Source: Campylobacter concisus
GTDB taxonomy: Bacteria; Campylobacterota; Campylobacteria; Campylobacterales; Campylobacteraceae
Assembly (NCBI RefSeq): GCF_003048875.2
Contig: NZ_CP049264.1
Location: 558,001 to 622,000 of the forward strand
Reading direction: 5' to 3'
DNA length: 64,000 nucleotides
The position numbers were made by a program, and so were the translations under genes. Positions 1-10,652 of the stretch are shown piece by piece (within the stretch, counting starts at the first letter, position 1; each line of letters starts with the position of its first letter). Under the pieces are notes generated by a model. That model worked only from the letters and a program-made list of their open reading frames with translations, made no database searches and was not told where the DNA came from.

Positions 1-101
1 TCTATTTTTGCAAGCAAGAAGTAAAAAATAGGTAAAAATTTAAGTTTTTGGCTAGTAAAATTATGCAAATTAAGAAAATTAAAAGAAACCAAGGAGAGCA
101 G

Positions 102-1127
102 ATGAGAAAATTTAACGTAGCGGTCGTTGGTGCTACTGGAGCGGTCGGCGAAGAGCTTTTTAGAGTTATGGAGGAGGTTGATTTCCCAGTTGGTGAGCTT
201 TTGCCACTTGCAAGTGCAAAGAGCGTTGGCATGGAGATTGAATTTAAGGGCAAACACTACAAAGTAAAAGAGCTAACCGAGAAAGTTTTTAGCGAGCATG
301 AGATCGATATCGCATTTTTTAGTGCAGGCGGCTCAGTTTCAGAGAAATTTGCCAAATTTGCAGCTGACAGCGGCGCAGTAGTCATCGATAACACCAGCCA
401 TTTTAGGATGGATAAAGATATCCCACTAGTCGTACCTGAGTGTAACCCAAGCGACATTGCCATGTGGAAAAACCGCGGCATCATCGCTAATCCAAACTGC
501 TCAACCATCCAAATGGTGCAAATTTTAAAACCACTAAATGACGCTTTTGGCATCAACAGGGTCGATGTTTCTACCTACCAAGCAGCAAGCGGCGCTGGCA
601 AAGAGGGCATGGAAGAGCTTGTCGTGCAGATGCAAAAGTTTTTTGAATTTAAGCTTGATGAGTGCGAGCCAAAGGTCTTTGCGCACCGCCTAGCGCTAAA
701 TGTAATCCCTCACATCGATGTATTTTTGGACAATGACTACACAAAAGAAGAGATGAAAATGGTCAATGAAACGCAAAAAATTCTTCACAAAGATATCGAA
801 GTGAGCGCTACTTGCGTGCGTGTGCCAGTGCTTAGAAGCCACTCTGAGGCGATCACTATCCACTTTGACAAAGACGTGAGCGCAGATGCGGCAAGAGAGG
901 TTTTAAGCAAAGCTCCAAGCGTCGTCGTAGTCGATAATCCAGCCCAAAAAGAGTATCCGATGCCTACTATCTCAAGCGATACAAACGAGACTTATGTTGG
1001 TAGGATCAGGGTTGATAACTTTAGAGCAAATGTGCTTCACCTTTGGTGCAGTGCCGACCAGATCCGCGTGGGAGCTGCGACAAATGCCGTTAGGATCGCA
1101 CAAAAATGGATCGCGATGCAGGAGTAG
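102..1127 (+). CDS. asd: aspartate-semialdehyde dehydrogenase
   Basis: Reduces aspartyl-4-phosphate to aspartate semialdehyde with NADPH, the branch point to lysine/diaminopimelate, threonine and methionine; cytoplasmic. The N-terminus carries the dinucleotide-binding motif GATGAVG (residues 10-16) and the catalytic cysteine lies in NPNCS at residue 133. The 341-residue length is normal for the family. The reading frame is open back to an ATG at 48, but the ATG at 102 has a good ribosome binding site (AAGGAG, 91-96) and begins exactly where the conserved domain begins, so the extra 18 residues are unlikely to be translated. Followed by the YqhA-like gene after 92 bases. Confidence 0.96.
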   Translation: MRKFNVAVVGATGAVGEELFRVMEEVDFPVGELLPLASAKSVGMEIEFKGKHYKVKELTEKVFSEHEIDIAFFSAGGSVSEKFAKFAADSGAVVIDNTSHFRMDKDIPLVVPECNPSDIAMWKNRGIIANPNCSTIQMVQILKPLNDAFGINRVDVSTYQAASGAGKEGMEELVVQMQKFFEFKLDECEPKVFAHRLALNVIPHIDVFLDNDYTKEEMKMVNETQKILHKDIEVSATCVRVPVLRSHSEAITIHFDKDVSADAAREVLSKAPSVVVVDNPAQKEYPMPTISSDTNETYVGRIRVDNFRANVLHLWCSADQIRVGAATNAVRIAQKWIAMQE

Positions 1128-1219
1128 TTTGCATTAAAATTAATTGCGATCTTGCACCTAAAATTTAAGGAAAAAACTATAAAATACTCCCTTTTTAAAT
1201 TTCACAAAAAGGGTTTTTA

Positions 1220-1726
1220 TTGCGTAAAATATTTGAGAGAATTTTGCTTGCAAGCAACAGTTTCACGCTTTTTCCGGTGGTCTTTGGACTTTTAGGTGCG
1301 ATCGTGCTTTTCATCATCGCAAGTTATGATGTCGGCAAGGTGCTTTTAGAGGTTTATAAATATTTCTTTGTTACAGATTTTCACGTTGAAAATTTCCACT
1401 CAGAGGTCGTTGGCGAGATCGTTGGAGCGATAGATCTATACTTGATGGCGCTTGTTCTTTATATATTTAGCTTCGGAATTTACGAGCTTTTCATCTCAGA
1501 GATCACACAGCTAAAGCAGTCAAAGCAGAGTAAGGTGCTTGAAGTGCATTCGCTTGATGAGCTAAAAGACAAGCTTGGCAAAGTGATCGTCATGGTTTTA
1601 ATCGTAAATTTCTTCCAAAGAGTGCTTCACGCAAATTTCACAACTCCGCTTGAGATGGCCTATCTTGCGGCTTCTATCCTTGCACTTTGCCTTGGACTTT
1701 ACTTCCTTCACAAGGGCGAACACTAA
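1220..1726 (+). CDS. YqhA/UPF0114 family membrane protein
   Basis: A 168-residue integral membrane protein with hydrophobic segments at about residues 15-40, 70-92, 118-134 and 146-163 and a polar, Lys-rich linker near 98-116. The N-terminal pattern (MRKIFERILLAS followed by FGLLGAIVLF) and the length fit the UPF0114/YqhA family, whose function is unknown. The start is TTG. It stands alone between asd and hemE with its own hairpin terminator. The family call rests on my recognition of the pattern. Confidence 0.8.
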   Translation: MRKIFERILLASNSFTLFPVVFGLLGAIVLFIIASYDVGKVLLEVYKYFFVTDFHVENFHSEVVGEIVGAIDLYLMALVLYIFSFGIYELFISEITQLKQSKQSKVLEVHSLDELKDKLGKVIVMVLIVNFFQRVLHANFTTPLEMAYLAASILALCLGLYFLHKGEH

Positions 1727-1755
1727 AATTTTAAGCGTTCTTACGCTTGAAATTT
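1726..1755 (+). terminator. hairpin terminator after the YqhA-like gene
   Basis: AAGCGT (1733-1738) pairs with ACGCTT (1743-1748) around a TTCT loop, and the pairing extends outward through AAATTTT / GAAATTT with one G-U pair, giving about 13 base pairs. The U-tract after it is short. Confidence 0.6.
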
Positions 1756-1818
1756 CTCCTACATCTTTTCTTTAGCTATTTTTGGATAATATCCATTTAA
1801 AAATTTAAAGGAAATTTT

Positions 1819-2841
1819 ATGATATTCATAGACGCTTGTTTGAAAAAACCTACGCCATACACGCCTGTTTGGATGATGCGCCAAGCTGGCAGATACTTGC
1901 CTGAGTATATGCGAGTGCGCGCGCAAGCAGGGGATTTTTTGTCACTTTGCAAAGACTATAAAAAGGCTAGCGAGGTCACGCTTCAGCCAGTTGATATCCT
2001 GGGCGTTGATGCGGCGATTTTATTTAGCGATATCCTTGTCGTGCCACTTGAAATGGGCATGGATCTGCGCTTTGAAAAGGGCGAGGGACCAGTTTTTACA
2101 AAGCCTTTGCGTGATGAGGCCGCACTTGATGCACTTAGCATCGAAAGAGCGGTTAAAAGCTTAGCATACGTCTATGACACGATCAAACTTACAAGAGAAA
2201 ATTTAGCCAAAGATAAGGCGCTAATTGGCTTTTGCGGCGCACCATGGACGATAGCTACATATATGATAGAGGGTGGAGGCAGCAAAAACTATGCGGTCTG
2301 CAAAAAGATGCTCTATCAAAATCCAGAATTTTTACATCAAATTTTAGAAAAAGTGACGCAAGCGCTCATCCTTTACGTCAAAGAGCAGATAAAAGCTGGC
2401 GTAAATGCCGTGCAAATTTTTGACAGCTGGGCGGCTGCGCTTGAAGAGCAGGCATATTTTGAGTTTGGATTTAGTTATATAAATAAGATAGTTGATAGCG
2501 TCAAGGCTGAATTTCCAGAGATACCAGTCATCGTTTTTCCAAAAGGTATAAGTGGATATCTGGATAAAATTTCAGGAAATTTTGACGTTTTTGGCGTCGA
2601 CTGGAGCACGCCGATCGAGCTAGTAAAAGAAAAACTTAGTCCAAGATATGTCCTTCAGGGCAATATGGAGCCAACAAGGCTATATAGCAAAAAGGCGATC
2701 GATGAGGGCGTGGATAAAATTTTAAGCACAATGAAAGGCGTGCCGCATATTTTCAACCTTGGTCATGGGATCTTGCCAGATGTGCCAGTTGAAAACGCAA
2801 AATATTTCATAAAAGAGGTTCAAAGAAAAAGTGCAAGATAG
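1819..2841 (+). CDS. hemE: uroporphyrinogen decarboxylase
   Basis: Decarboxylates the four acetate side chains of uroporphyrinogen III to give coproporphyrinogen III, a cytoplasmic step of haem synthesis. The substrate-binding motif [10 protein letters not shown] is at residues 21-30, followed by ILFSDILV and, near the C-terminus, [12 protein letters not shown], all typical of HemE. At 340 residues it is full length. The ribosome site AAAGGAAA precedes the ATG. Its last 11 bases overlap the radical SAM gene, suggesting translational coupling. hemB and hemN are also in the window, but at a separate locus. Confidence 0.97.
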   Translation: MIFIDACLKKPTPYTPVWMMRQAGRYLPEYMRVRAQAGDFLSLCKDYKKASEVTLQPVDILGVDAAILFSDILVVPLEMGMDLRFEKGEGPVFTKPLRDEAALDALSIERAVKSLAYVYDTIKLTRENLAKDKALIGFCGAPWTIATYMIEGGGSKNYAVCKKMLYQNPEFLHQILEKVTQALILYVKEQIKAGVNAVQIFDSWAAALEEQAYFEFGFSYINKIVDSVKAEFPEIPVIVFPKGISGYLDKISGNFDVFGVDWSTPIELVKEKLSPRYVLQGNMEPTRLYSKKAIDEGVDKILSTMKGVPHIFNLGHGILPDVPVENAKYFIKEVQRKSAR

Positions 2842-3745
2842 CACTATCGTCTTTGGGCCGATAAATTCGCGCCGTTTTGGCATGAGCCTTGGTATCGATC
2901 TAAGCCCAAAGCAAAAATCATGCAATTTTGACTGCGTTTATTGCGAGTTAAAAGGCGCAAAGCCGGTTGAAGAGATAGAAAATCCACCAAGCGTTAATGA
3001 AATCATAAGCGCTTTAAAAGAAGCTTTAAAAGTTCATCAAAATATCGATGTCATCACGCTTACAGCAAATGGCGAGCCAACTCTTTATCCGCACTTAAAA
3101 GAGCTGGTGGCAAAAGTAAATGAGATAAAAGACAAGGCAAAAACTCTCATCCTAAGCAACGGCTCAGGCGCGAGAGATCAAAAAATTTGTGAAGCCTTGC
3201 AAGGGCTTGATATAGTTAAATTTAGCCTTGATAGCGCCGTGCAAAGCACATTTAAAAAGATAGACCGCAACAAAAGTGGCATAGAAGTAAATGAGCTTAT
3301 AAAAGCAATGGCTAAATTTCGCAAGGAATTTAAGGGCGAGCTTGTGCTTGAAATTTTGGTCGTGGCTGGATTTAACGACAAAGAAGAGGAATTTATGGCG
3401 CTTAATGAGGCTGTAAATGAGATAGCTCCGCACCGAGTGGATGTGGGTACGATAGATCGCCCGCCAGCTTACAACGTAAAAGGCGTTGATGCTAGTAGGC
3501 TTGAAGAGCTTGCAAGCAAGATAAAAGGCGTGCCAGTCACCATAGCTAGGGCTCATAAGATAGAGCAAAAGTATGAATTTAGCAAGAGTGAAATTTTAGC
3601 CATGCTAGAGCGCCGTCCGCAAACTACGGCAAATGTAGAAGAAAATTTCTCAGAGCACTCAAAACAAATTTTAAACAGCCTTTTGCAAGACGGCGTGGTT
3701 TATCAAACCGACGTTGCCGGCGTTAAATTTTATAAATTAAGATGA
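2831..3745 (+). CDS. radical SAM protein (COG0731-like Fe-S oxidoreductase)
   Basis: The radical SAM cluster motif CX3CX2C is clear (C31, C35, C38), preceded by the segment [16 protein letters not shown] that marks the COG0731 group. [11 protein letters not shown] segment follows, consistent with SAM binding. The 304-residue protein has a C-terminal tail (from about 245) that may form a small winged-helix-like domain. The substrate is unknown; the family is distantly related to TYW1-type tRNA-modifying enzymes, but nothing here identifies the reaction. The start is GTG inside the end of hemE. Confidence 0.85.
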   Translation: MQDSTIVFGPINSRRFGMSLGIDLSPKQKSCNFDCVYCELKGAKPVEEIENPPSVNEIISALKEALKVHQNIDVITLTANGEPTLYPHLKELVAKVNEIKDKAKTLILSNGSGARDQKICEALQGLDIVKFSLDSAVQSTFKKIDRNKSGIEVNELIKAMAKFRKEFKGELVLEILVVAGFNDKEEEFMALNEAVNEIAPHRVDVGTIDRPPAYNVKGVDASRLEELASKIKGVPVTIARAHKIEQKYEFSKSEILAMLERRPQTTANVEENFSEHSKQILNSLLQDGVVYQTDVAGVKFYKLR

Positions 3746-3748
3746 TAG

Positions 3749-4567
3749 ATGAAGCGAATTTTAACTATACAAGACATCTCGTGCGTGGGCAAATGCTCGC
3801 TCACCGTCGCACTTCCCATAATCAGCGCCCAAGGCATCGAGGCGTGCATCTTACCAACGGCACTGCTCTCAACTCACACTGGCTTTAAAAATTTCACTTT
3901 TCGTGATTTGACTGATGAATTTGACGCTATAACGCAGGTTTGGCACAAAGAGGGCATCAGCTTTGATGGAATTTACACTGGATTTTTAGGTAGTTTTAGG
4001 CAGCTTGAGCTTATAGAGAGGGTCTTTGCTGAGTTTGATAGTGGCTCTTTGCTAAGGCTTGTGGATCCTTGTATGGGCGATAATGGCAAGCTCTATCACG
4101 GATTTGATGAGAAATTTGTGGCAAAGATGAGAGAGCTTTGCACAAAGGCACACGTCATCACGCCAAACATAACTGAGGCAAGTTTTATGTGTGCAAAGTC
4201 ATTTTTAAGCGATGGATACGGCGAGGATTACATTTTAGAGTTGCTTGAGGGCTTGGCTAGTTTTGGCGCGCAAAAGATCGTTTTAAAGGGCATTAGGTAT
4301 AGGCAAAATGAGTGTGGCATCATAGCATATGACGCAAAGACGAAAGAAAAAGTGGAGTATTTTCACGAGTATTTGCCATTTCACGCAAGTGGCACCGGGG
4401 ACATTTTCGCTTCAGTGCTTTTTGGCTCGCTCATAAATGGTGAAAGCATGCAAAATGCTATCAAAAAGGCAGCAAATTTTGTGCTTGAGAGCATCAAGAT
4501 CACGCTAAAAGATGATAATCGCACGTGGTATGGTGTGCAGTTTGAAAAATTGCTTAGAAATTTTTAG
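3749..4567 (+). CDS. pdxY: pyridoxal/pyridoxamine kinase
   Basis: A 272-residue PfkB/ribokinase-fold kinase that probably phosphorylates pyridoxal or pyridoxamine to salvage vitamin B6. The opening (ILTIQDISCVGKCSLTVALP) is characteristic of pyridoxal kinases rather than sugar kinases, and the ATP/anion-hole motif GTGD (about residues 215-218, catalytic Asp 218) is intact. It starts three bases after the radical SAM stop and probably forms an operon with hemE. Whether pdxY or pdxK is the better symbol cannot be decided from sequence reading alone. Confidence 0.82.
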   Translation: MKRILTIQDISCVGKCSLTVALPIISAQGIEACILPTALLSTHTGFKNFTFRDLTDEFDAITQVWHKEGISFDGIYTGFLGSFRQLELIERVFAEFDSGSLLRLVDPCMGDNGKLYHGFDEKFVAKMRELCTKAHVITPNITEASFMCAKSFLSDGYGEDYILELLEGLASFGAQKIVLKGIRYRQNECGIIAYDAKTKEKVEYFHEYLPFHASGTGDIFASVLFGSLINGESMQNAIKKAANFVLESIKITLKDDNRTWYGVQFEKLLRNF

Positions 4568-4715
4568 CACTTTATGGCAGGGAGTGATTTAAATTTGTGT
4601 CATTATAACCCCTCAAAGTGACATAGTTAAAACAAAATTTCATATTTATTTAAATTAATTTTACTTTTATATAAAAAGTTGAATAATTACGCAAATATTG
4701 ATCAAGGAGTGATTT

Positions 4716-6680
4716 ATGAAGTCTTTAAGGATTAAAATTTCTGTTATTTTGACAGCTGTGATCGTGCTGCTACTAGTCGGCGTTAGCCTCATTAGTTACA
4801 ACATAGCTCGCAATCTATATACAGAAAAAGTTGTGAAAGATGAGCTACCACTAGCTGTCTCAAACGTTGCAGGTGAGATCGGCTATGCCATAGACAAGAT
4901 CATCAACACCTCTTATCAGATGACCAAAAACGACTATCTTCTCAAGTGGATCGACGAGGGCGAGCCAAAAGACGGATTAGCAACGCTTTTTAACTACAAC
5001 ACCGACCTTATGAAGGCGTTTAACCTCTCAACAGCGATGTTTGTCTCTGATAAAACTCTAAACTACTACACAAACGACAAAATTTTAAAGCAGCTTAGCA
5101 AGGACAATCCACGCGATAGCTGGTACTTTGACGTTAAAAATGGCAAAGAGGTAAATTCTCTAAATATCCAAGTCTCAGAAGCTACTGGCTCTCTAACACT
5201 TTATGTAAATAGCAAGGTTGAAAAAGACGGCAAATTTTATGGCGTCAGCGCGATAGGCATGAACCTTGATGACATCGTAAATTTAGTCACCTCAAAAACC
5301 ATGGGCGAGGGCAGTAAATTCTTAATGGTTGATTCAAGCGGTATCGTAAAGATAGAAAAGAGCGACAGGGTCGGCAAATTAAATGTAAAAGATGTCCTTG
5401 GCAAAGAGAAATTTGATGTCTTGATGAATAAAAATGGCGGCGTCATCCGTCACTTTAACGGCACGAGAAATTTGATAATTGGCTCAAAATATATCCCAAG
5501 CCTTGATTGGTACCTATTTGGTGAGATGGACGAGGATGTGCTTTTAAAAGATTTGCATACGCTATTTTACTCAGCTATCGGCGTTATCTTAGCAGCGATC
5601 ATCATCTCTGTGATAGTTTCACTTCTAATGTCGTCTTACCTCCTAAAAATCATCCTCAAACTAAAAACAGGCCTACTATCTTTCTTTGATCTACTAAATC
5701 ACAAGACAAACAAAGCACAGCCTATAGAGATAACATCTAAAGATGAATTTGGTCAAATGGCAGAGCTAATAAACAAAAACACAAAGGCCATTGAAGATGG
5801 CATGAAAGATCAAAGTATCTTCATCCAAAAAGCCAACACCTTTGTAAATGAGATAAAAGATGGCAACTATGAAGCAAGCCTAGAAGCTGATACTAACAAT
5901 CCAGCTCTAAATCAACTAAAAAATACATTTAAAGACCTACAGCTTGCTTTAAAAGAAGCAATATCAAGTAATGGTAAAGATGTATTAAATTTACTTAGCA
6001 CTTATAAAAACCAAGACTTTACAAAAAGACTTGATGATGATGGTAAGATAGCAAGTGGTATAAACTCTCTAGGTATAGAGATATCTAAAATGCTAAATGA
6101 CAATCTAAACCAAGCACAAGTACTAGAAGAAAAAGCTAAACTACTAGCTAGCTCAGTATCAAAAGTAGCAAGCTCAGCAAACACTCAAGCAAATAGCTTA
6201 CAAGAAAGTGCAGCAGCAGTTGAGCAAATGTCTAGCTCAATGAATGCCATCTCTCAAAAGACAGCTGATGTTATAAGACAAAGTGATGAAATTAAAAACA
6301 TCATAACTATTATTAGAGATATAGCAGATCAAACAAATCTACTTGCTCTTAATGCTGCAATTGAAGCTGCACGTGCAGGAGAGCACGGCAGAGGATTTGC
6401 CGTCGTTGCTGATGAAGTTAGAAAACTAGCTGAAAGAACTCAAAAATCTCTAGGTGAGATAGAAGCAAATACAAATGTATTAGCTCAATCAATAAATGAG
6501 ATGAGTGAATCAATCAAAGAGCAAAGTGAAGGCATAAATATGATAAATCAATCAGTTGCTCAAATAGATAATCTAACAAAAGAAAACGTTGTAATTGCAA
6601 ACCAAGCAAACGAAGTAACATCAGAAGTAGATGAGATGGCTAAAGCTATAGTTGAAGAGGTTAGGAAGAAGAGGTTTTAA
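4716..6680 (+). CDS. methyl-accepting chemotaxis protein, dCache-type sensor
   Basis: A 654-residue transmembrane chemoreceptor. TM1 lies at about residues 8-30, a periplasmic sensor domain with a dCache-like core at 31-280 (PRDSWYFDV near 132), TM2 at about 285-308, then a HAMP-like linker and the MA signalling domain. The signalling tip ([19 protein letters not shown], about 545-563) is intact, so it should couple to CheA/CheW. The ribosome site AAGGAG precedes the ATG. The last third of the gene is nearly identical in DNA to the convergent receptor at 15204-17153, while the sensor domains differ; see the findings. The ligand is not predictable here. Confidence 0.93.
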   Translation: MKSLRIKISVILTAVIVLLLVGVSLISYNIARNLYTEKVVKDELPLAVSNVAGEIGYAIDKIINTSYQMTKNDYLLKWIDEGEPKDGLATLFNYNTDLMKAFNLSTAMFVSDKTLNYYTNDKILKQLSKDNPRDSWYFDVKNGKEVNSLNIQVSEATGSLTLYVNSKVEKDGKFYGVSAIGMNLDDIVNLVTSKTMGEGSKFLMVDSSGIVKIEKSDRVGKLNVKDVLGKEKFDVLMNKNGGVIRHFNGTRNLIIGSKYIPSLDWYLFGEMDEDVLLKDLHTLFYSAIGVILAAIIISVIVSLLMSSYLLKIILKLKTGLLSFFDLLNHKTNKAQPIEITSKDEFGQMAELINKNTKAIEDGMKDQSIFIQKANTFVNEIKDGNYEASLEADTNNPALNQLKNTFKDLQLALKEAISSNGKDVLNLLSTYKNQDFTKRLDDDGKIASGINSLGIEISKMLNDNLNQAQVLEEKAKLLASSVSKVASSANTQANSLQESAAAVEQMSSSMNAISQKTADVIRQSDEIKNIITIIRDIADQTNLLALNAAIEAARAGEHGRGFAVVADEVRKLAERTQKSLGEIEANTNVLAQSINEMSESIKEQSEGINMINQSVAQIDNLTKENVVIANQANEVTSEVDEMAKAIVEEVRKKRF

Positions 6681-6752
6681 ACTACTCTTTCTCTAGAGTT
6701 TTTAAACAAACTCAAATTTGTTTAAGACAAAACACTTCATTAATATTCATAA

Positions 6753-6796
6753 ACTCCAACTCTGGTTTAGGCTGGGTTGGGATTTATATTTTTTTA
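6753..6796 (+). terminator. terminator after the first chemoreceptor gene
   Basis: TCCAACTC (6755-6762) pairs with GGGTTGGG (6774-6781) around a loop containing GGTTTAGGCT, followed by TTATATTTTTTT. The same hairpin, with changes, follows the second receptor gene at 15135-15173, so gene end and terminator were duplicated together. Confidence 0.7.
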
Positions 6797-6887
6797 AATT
6801 TAATTCTTTATATAGTTACTTTAAATTCTAGACTTTAATTTTAATCTTGGGTTTTTATATTTTTCTCTTGCTTTGTAATGTTTTTAC

Positions 6888-7000
6888 AAATTTTAAAATT
6901 TATGAACGAGCATATCACGCTTCTAGATTTAGTGGCGAATAGTTATGAGCCCTAAATTTCAGTAAGTTGCTAAGGCGAGTGAGTAAGATTTAGAAAATTT
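6888..7000 (-). repeat. R2 palindromic repeat, copy A
   Basis: One of four R2 copies (others 14674-14784, 14984-15093, 22280-22387). It is bounded by AAATTTTAAAATTT-like ends and reads in the opposite orientation to the other three. The inner hairpin is more degenerate here than in the other copies. Confidence 0.75.
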
Positions 7001-7035
7001 GCAAATTGTTTTGCTAAATCAGATGAGTAATAAGT

Positions 7036-7152
7036 AAATTTTTAGAAATTTCATGAGCGAGTAATTTCGGCTCTAAAATTTGAGCTAAGCGATAAGCGAA
7101 GCCAAATTTTCTAGTAGTCAATTCTTGCGAGTGAGTGGAATTTTAGAAATTT
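7036..7152 (-). repeat. R1 palindromic repeat, copy A
   Basis: Inverted relative to the copies at 14526-14637, 22132-22243 and 22546-22648. The core shared with them reads, on the minus strand, CTCGCAAGAATTGACTACT followed by a hairpin around TTGGCTTCGCTTATCGC. The ends are slightly diverged (TTTTAGAAATTT instead of TTTTAAAATTT). Confidence 0.78.
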
Positions 7153-7190
7153 GAAAAAAAGATTTTTTTAGAAAATTTAAAGTTTTGCTT

Positions 7191-7340
7191 CTTTGTTAAG
7201 GGGAAGAGGCTTGAATTACGGTCTGCTTGCAGTTGCGAGCTAGTGAAGCAAAAGCCGTCCCCTTATCCCCCTTTAGATCCCACAATCCCCTCGCACGTTC
7301 AAGGTGCATGCAATGGTGCTGAAGCACTGCATGCGTTTTA
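7191..7340 (-). repeat. R3 repeat, copy A (mosaic)
   Basis: On the minus strand it begins with the GCATGC hairpin and the stretch CACCTTGAACGTGCGAGGGG, then has the G-rich arm of the R3 type seen at 14804 and 22407, but the opposite arm is of the type seen at 21949-22096 (CCTCTTCCCCTTAACAAAG). It is therefore a junction of two R3 variants. Confidence 0.75.
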
Positions 7341-7869
7341 AAAAGCCCACAGTAAATTTGATATGTTCGCTCATAAATTTTTAAAATTTACTAGAGTTTT
7401 TTTAACCGTATATTATTTGTTTTAAATATTAAAAATTTTTTTCACTATAATTTTTTTCCTGTCATAAAACATATATAATTGTGACAAACCTTGCCAAATA
7501 TTAAAAAAAATATCTTGGATATAAATTTTTCTTTAACATCATATCTATTGTATTTTCGAGAAATTGATTAAATAAAAAATAAATTTAACCCATTTTATAT
7601 GTTACTTTTCTACACATCATTTAATAAAATTTTTAATATATTTTTTTAAGATTAATGAAAAATAAATCTATATAATAATTTATATTTTTGATTTTAAATT
7701 TACGATTTTGTGCTCTTGGCAAGGCTCTTTTTTATAAAAAATCTTGGAAACAATTTGTAATTTTAAAATTTAAGATTTTGACAAAATAGTCGATGTAAAT
7801 CAGGCGTAAATTAAGCTTTGCAAAGTTAATATTTATTTAACTTTGTGTTAAATCTTTTAAGGAGAAAAA
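7341..7869. other. AT-rich spacer upstream of napA
   Basis: Holds a short direct-orientation fragment of an R2 end at 7360-7395 (GATATGTTCGCTCATAAATT), then about 470 bases of very AT-rich DNA without a credible gene. TATAAT-like hexamers occur at 7446 and 7669, and a perfect inverted repeat lies just before napA. This is the only place for the nap promoter, but I cannot fix the start site. Confidence 0.6.
7821..7845. promoter_or_regulatory. perfect inverted repeat 25 bases before napA
   Basis: CAAAGTTAA (7821-7829) and TTAACTTTG (7837-7845) are exact reverse complements separated by seven bases. It could be an operator for a dimeric regulator or a 5' leader hairpin just upstream of the ribosome site AAGGAG (7859-7864). 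It does not match the Campylobacter NssR half-site order TTAAC-N4-GTTAA. Confidence 0.55.
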
Positions 7870-10650
7870 ATGAATCGACGAGATTTCATCAAAAGTGCTG
7901 CAGCTAGTGCTGCTTGTGCTAGTGCCGGTATCGCTGTGCCAAGCTCGCTAAGTGCGGCAAACGAAGCTGAAAAAGGCTGGCGTTGGGATAAGGCTGCCTG
8001 TAGATTTTGTGGAACTGGATGTGGCATCATGGTTGCTACAAAAGAGGGCAAGATAGTAGCTGTAAAAGGCGATCCAGAAGCACCAGTAAACCGCGGTCTA
8101 AACTGTATCAAAGGCTACTTTAACGCTAAGATCATGTACGGCGAAGATAGGATCACTCATCCACTTTTACGTGTAAATGAAAAGGGCGAATTTGACAAAA
8201 AAGGTAAATTTAAGCAAGTAAGCTGGAAGCAAGCATTTGACGTGATGGAAGCTCAGTTTAGAAAGACTTATGACGAGCTTGGACCTCACGGCGTTGGCGT
8301 GCTTGGCTCTGGTCAATACACAATCCCAGAGGGCTATGCAGCAGTTAAGCTTATGAAAGGTGGCTTTAGAAGCAACAGCATCGATCCAAATGCAAGACAC
8401 TGTATGGCAAGTGCGGTTCTTGGCTTTATGCAAGTTTTTGGTATCGATGAGCCATCAGGCTGCTTTGATGACATCGAGCTAACAGATACTGTCATAGCTT
8501 GGGGCGCAAATATGGCTGAGATGCACCCGATCCTTTGGGCGCGCGTCAGTGATAGAAAGCTTAGCGATCCTGATAGAGTAAAGGTTGTAAATTTAAGTAC
8601 TTACTCAACTAGAACATCAAATTTAGCCGATATCGAGATCATTTTTGCTCCGTCATCTGACCTTGCTATCTGGAACTACATCGCTCGTGAGATAGTTTAT
8701 AACCACCCTGAGATGATAGATGAAGAATTTGTTAAAAAGCACTGCGTCTTCACAGCTGGCCCAGTTGATATCGGATATGGTCTTCGCCCAGACATCCATC
8801 ACAAAAAATATGCTCCAAGCGAGCTAGATACCGCTGCTACTGAAAAATCAAAAGTGCTAAGTGAGGCTGAGGGCGTTACACTTTCTTATCTTGGTCTAAA
8901 AGCTGGTGATACACTTGAAAATAAAAACGCTGCAAAGGCTGGCGATCACTGGCAAATAACATTTGAAGAGTTTAAAAAAGCTCTTGCGCCTTACACACTT
9001 GACTTTACAGCTAAGGTAGCAAAAGGCGATCCAAACGAAGATATCAATGAATTTAAGAAAAAACTAAAAGCACTTGCTGATCTTTATATCGAGAAAAACC
9101 GCAAAGTTGTAAGTTTCTGGACTATGGGCTTTAACCAACACCAACGCGGCACATGGGTAAATGAGCAAGCTTATATGGTGCATTTCTTGCTTGGCAAGCA
9201 AGCACTTCCAGGCTCAGGTGCCTTTTCTCTAACTGGCCAGCCAAGTGCGTGCGGAACTGCAAGAGAGGTTGGAACATTCGTTCACCGCTTGCCAGCTGAT
9301 ATGGTCGTCGCTAATCCAAAACACAGAGAGATCACTGAAAAACTTTGGAAACTACCTGCTGGCACGCTAAATGCCGTACCAGGCTCACACTATGTAAAAA
9401 TGATGCGTGATCTTGAAGATGGCAAGGTTAAATTTATCTGGGTTCAAGTAAATAACCCATGGCAAAACACTGCAAACGCAAACCACTGGATCAAAGCAGC
9501 TCGCGAGATGGACAACTTTATCGTTGTAAGTGACCCTTATCCAGGAATTTCTGCAAAAGTAGCTGACCTTATCCTCCCAACTGCGATGATCTACGAAAAA
9601 TGGGGCGCATACGGTAATGCCGAGAGAAGGACACAGCACTGGAGACAGCAAGTACTCCCTGTTGGCGAAGCGATGCCTGATATCTGGCAAATGCTTGAGT
9701 TTAGTAAGCGCTTTAAGCTAAAAGATGTTTGGGGTGAGAAAAAAGTAAATGACAAAGTGACACTTCCAAGCGTGCTTGAAGCTGCAAAAGCTATGGGATA
9801 TAGCGAAGAAGATACGCTATTTGACGTGCTTTTTGCAAATGAAGATGCTAAGAAATTTAGCGCAAACGATCCGATCATGGAAAACTATGACAACACAGAA
9901 GTCTTTGGCGACAGCAGAAAAGTGATCGGCTCTGATGGTAAAGAATTTAAAGGATATGGATTTTTCATCCACAAATATCTTTGGGAAGAGTATAGAAAAT
10001 TTGGCGTTGGTCACGGCCACGACCTAGCTGACTTTGACACTTACCACAGAGTAAGAGGTCTAAGATGGCCGGTAGTTGATGGCAAAGAGACTCAGTGGAG
10101 ATTTAACACTAAATTTGACCCATACGCGAAAAAAGCTGCTCCAAATGATAAATTTGCATTCTACGGCAACAAAAACGCTGCCCTTCCAACAGGCGATCTA
10201 AAAGGCGTAAAAAATCAAGAGAAAACTCCTCTTGCAAACAAAGCAAAAATTTTCTTCCGCCCTTACATGGATCCATGCGAGATGCCAAGCAAAGATTATC
10301 CATTCTGGCTATGTACTGGCCGTGTTCTAGAGCACTGGCATACAGGCACGATGACTATGCGTGTTCCTGAGCTTTATAGAGCCGTCCCAGAGGCACTTTG
10401 CTACATGCATGAAGATGACGCTAAAAAGCTTGGCGTGCTTCAAAATGAGATCGTTTGGGTCGAGTCACGCCGTGGCAAGGTAAAAGCTAGAGTAGATCTA
10501 AAAGGTAGAAATAAGCCGCCAGTAGGTCTTGTTTATGTACCTTTCTTTGACGAAAACGTATTTATAAATAAAGTCTGCCTTGACGCTACTTGCCCGATCT
10601 CAAAAGAGACAGACTATAAAAAGTGCGCGGTTAAAATTTACAAGGCGTAA
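7870..10650 (+). CDS. napA: periplasmic nitrate reductase catalytic subunit
   Basis: Reduces nitrate to nitrite in the periplasm at a molybdenum bis-MGD centre. The 926-residue protein starts with a Tat signal (NRRDFIKS, cleavage after about residue 30), has the N-terminal 4Fe-4S cysteines 44, 47, 51 and 79, and the molybdenum ligand Cys178 in ARHCMAS. The C-terminal molydopterin dinucleotide-binding domain begins near residue 800. The length is typical of epsilonproteobacterial NapA, which is longer than the enterobacterial form. It is the first gene of napAGHBFLD, spaced two bases from napG. Oxygen/nitrate control is expected for the family; here only the inverted repeat upstream is visible. 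Confidence 0.98.
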   Translation: MNRRDFIKSAAASAACASAGIAVPSSLSAANEAEKGWRWDKAACRFCGTGCGIMVATKEGKIVAVKGDPEAPVNRGLNCIKGYFNAKIMYGEDRITHPLLRVNEKGEFDKKGKFKQVSWKQAFDVMEAQFRKTYDELGPHGVGVLGSGQYTIPEGYAAVKLMKGGFRSNSIDPNARHCMASAVLGFMQVFGIDEPSGCFDDIELTDTVIAWGANMAEMHPILWARVSDRKLSDPDRVKVVNLSTYSTRTSNLADIEIIFAPSSDLAIWNYIAREIVYNHPEMIDEEFVKKHCVFTAGPVDIGYGLRPDIHHKKYAPSELDTAATEKSKVLSEAEGVTLSYLGLKAGDTLENKNAAKAGDHWQITFEEFKKALAPYTLDFTAKVAKGDPNEDINEFKKKLKALADLYIEKNRKVVSFWTMGFNQHQRGTWVNEQAYMVHFLLGKQALPGSGAFSLTGQPSACGTAREVGTFVHRLPADMVVANPKHREITEKLWKLPAGTLNAVPGSHYVKMMRDLEDGKVKFIWVQVNNPWQNTANANHWIKAAREMDNFIVVSDPYPGISAKVADLILPTAMIYEKWGAYGNAERRTQHWRQQVLPVGEAMPDIWQMLEFSKRFKLKDVWGEKKVNDKVTLPSVLEAAKAMGYSEEDTLFDVLFANEDAKKFSANDPIMENYDNTEVFGDSRKVIGSDGKEFKGYGFFIHKYLWEEYRKFGVGHGHDLADFDTYHRVRGLRWPVVDGKETQWRFNTKFDPYAKKAAPNDKFAFYGNKNAALPTGDLKGVKNQEKTPLANKAKIFFRPYMDPCEMPSKDYPFWLCTGRVLEHWHTGTMTMRVPELYRAVPEALCYMHEDDAKKLGVLQNEIVWVESRRGKVKARVDLKGRNKPPVGLVYVPFFDENVFINKVCLDATCPISKETDYKKCAVKIYKA

Positions 10651-10652
10651 AA

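Noticed and set aside
48-101. An 18-residue N-terminal extension of asd
   Set aside because: The later ATG has the ribosome site and starts at the conserved domain.
8167-10303. Reading frames of 60-100 codons on the minus strand of napA
   Set aside because: They are shadows of a strongly conserved gene and have no translation signals.
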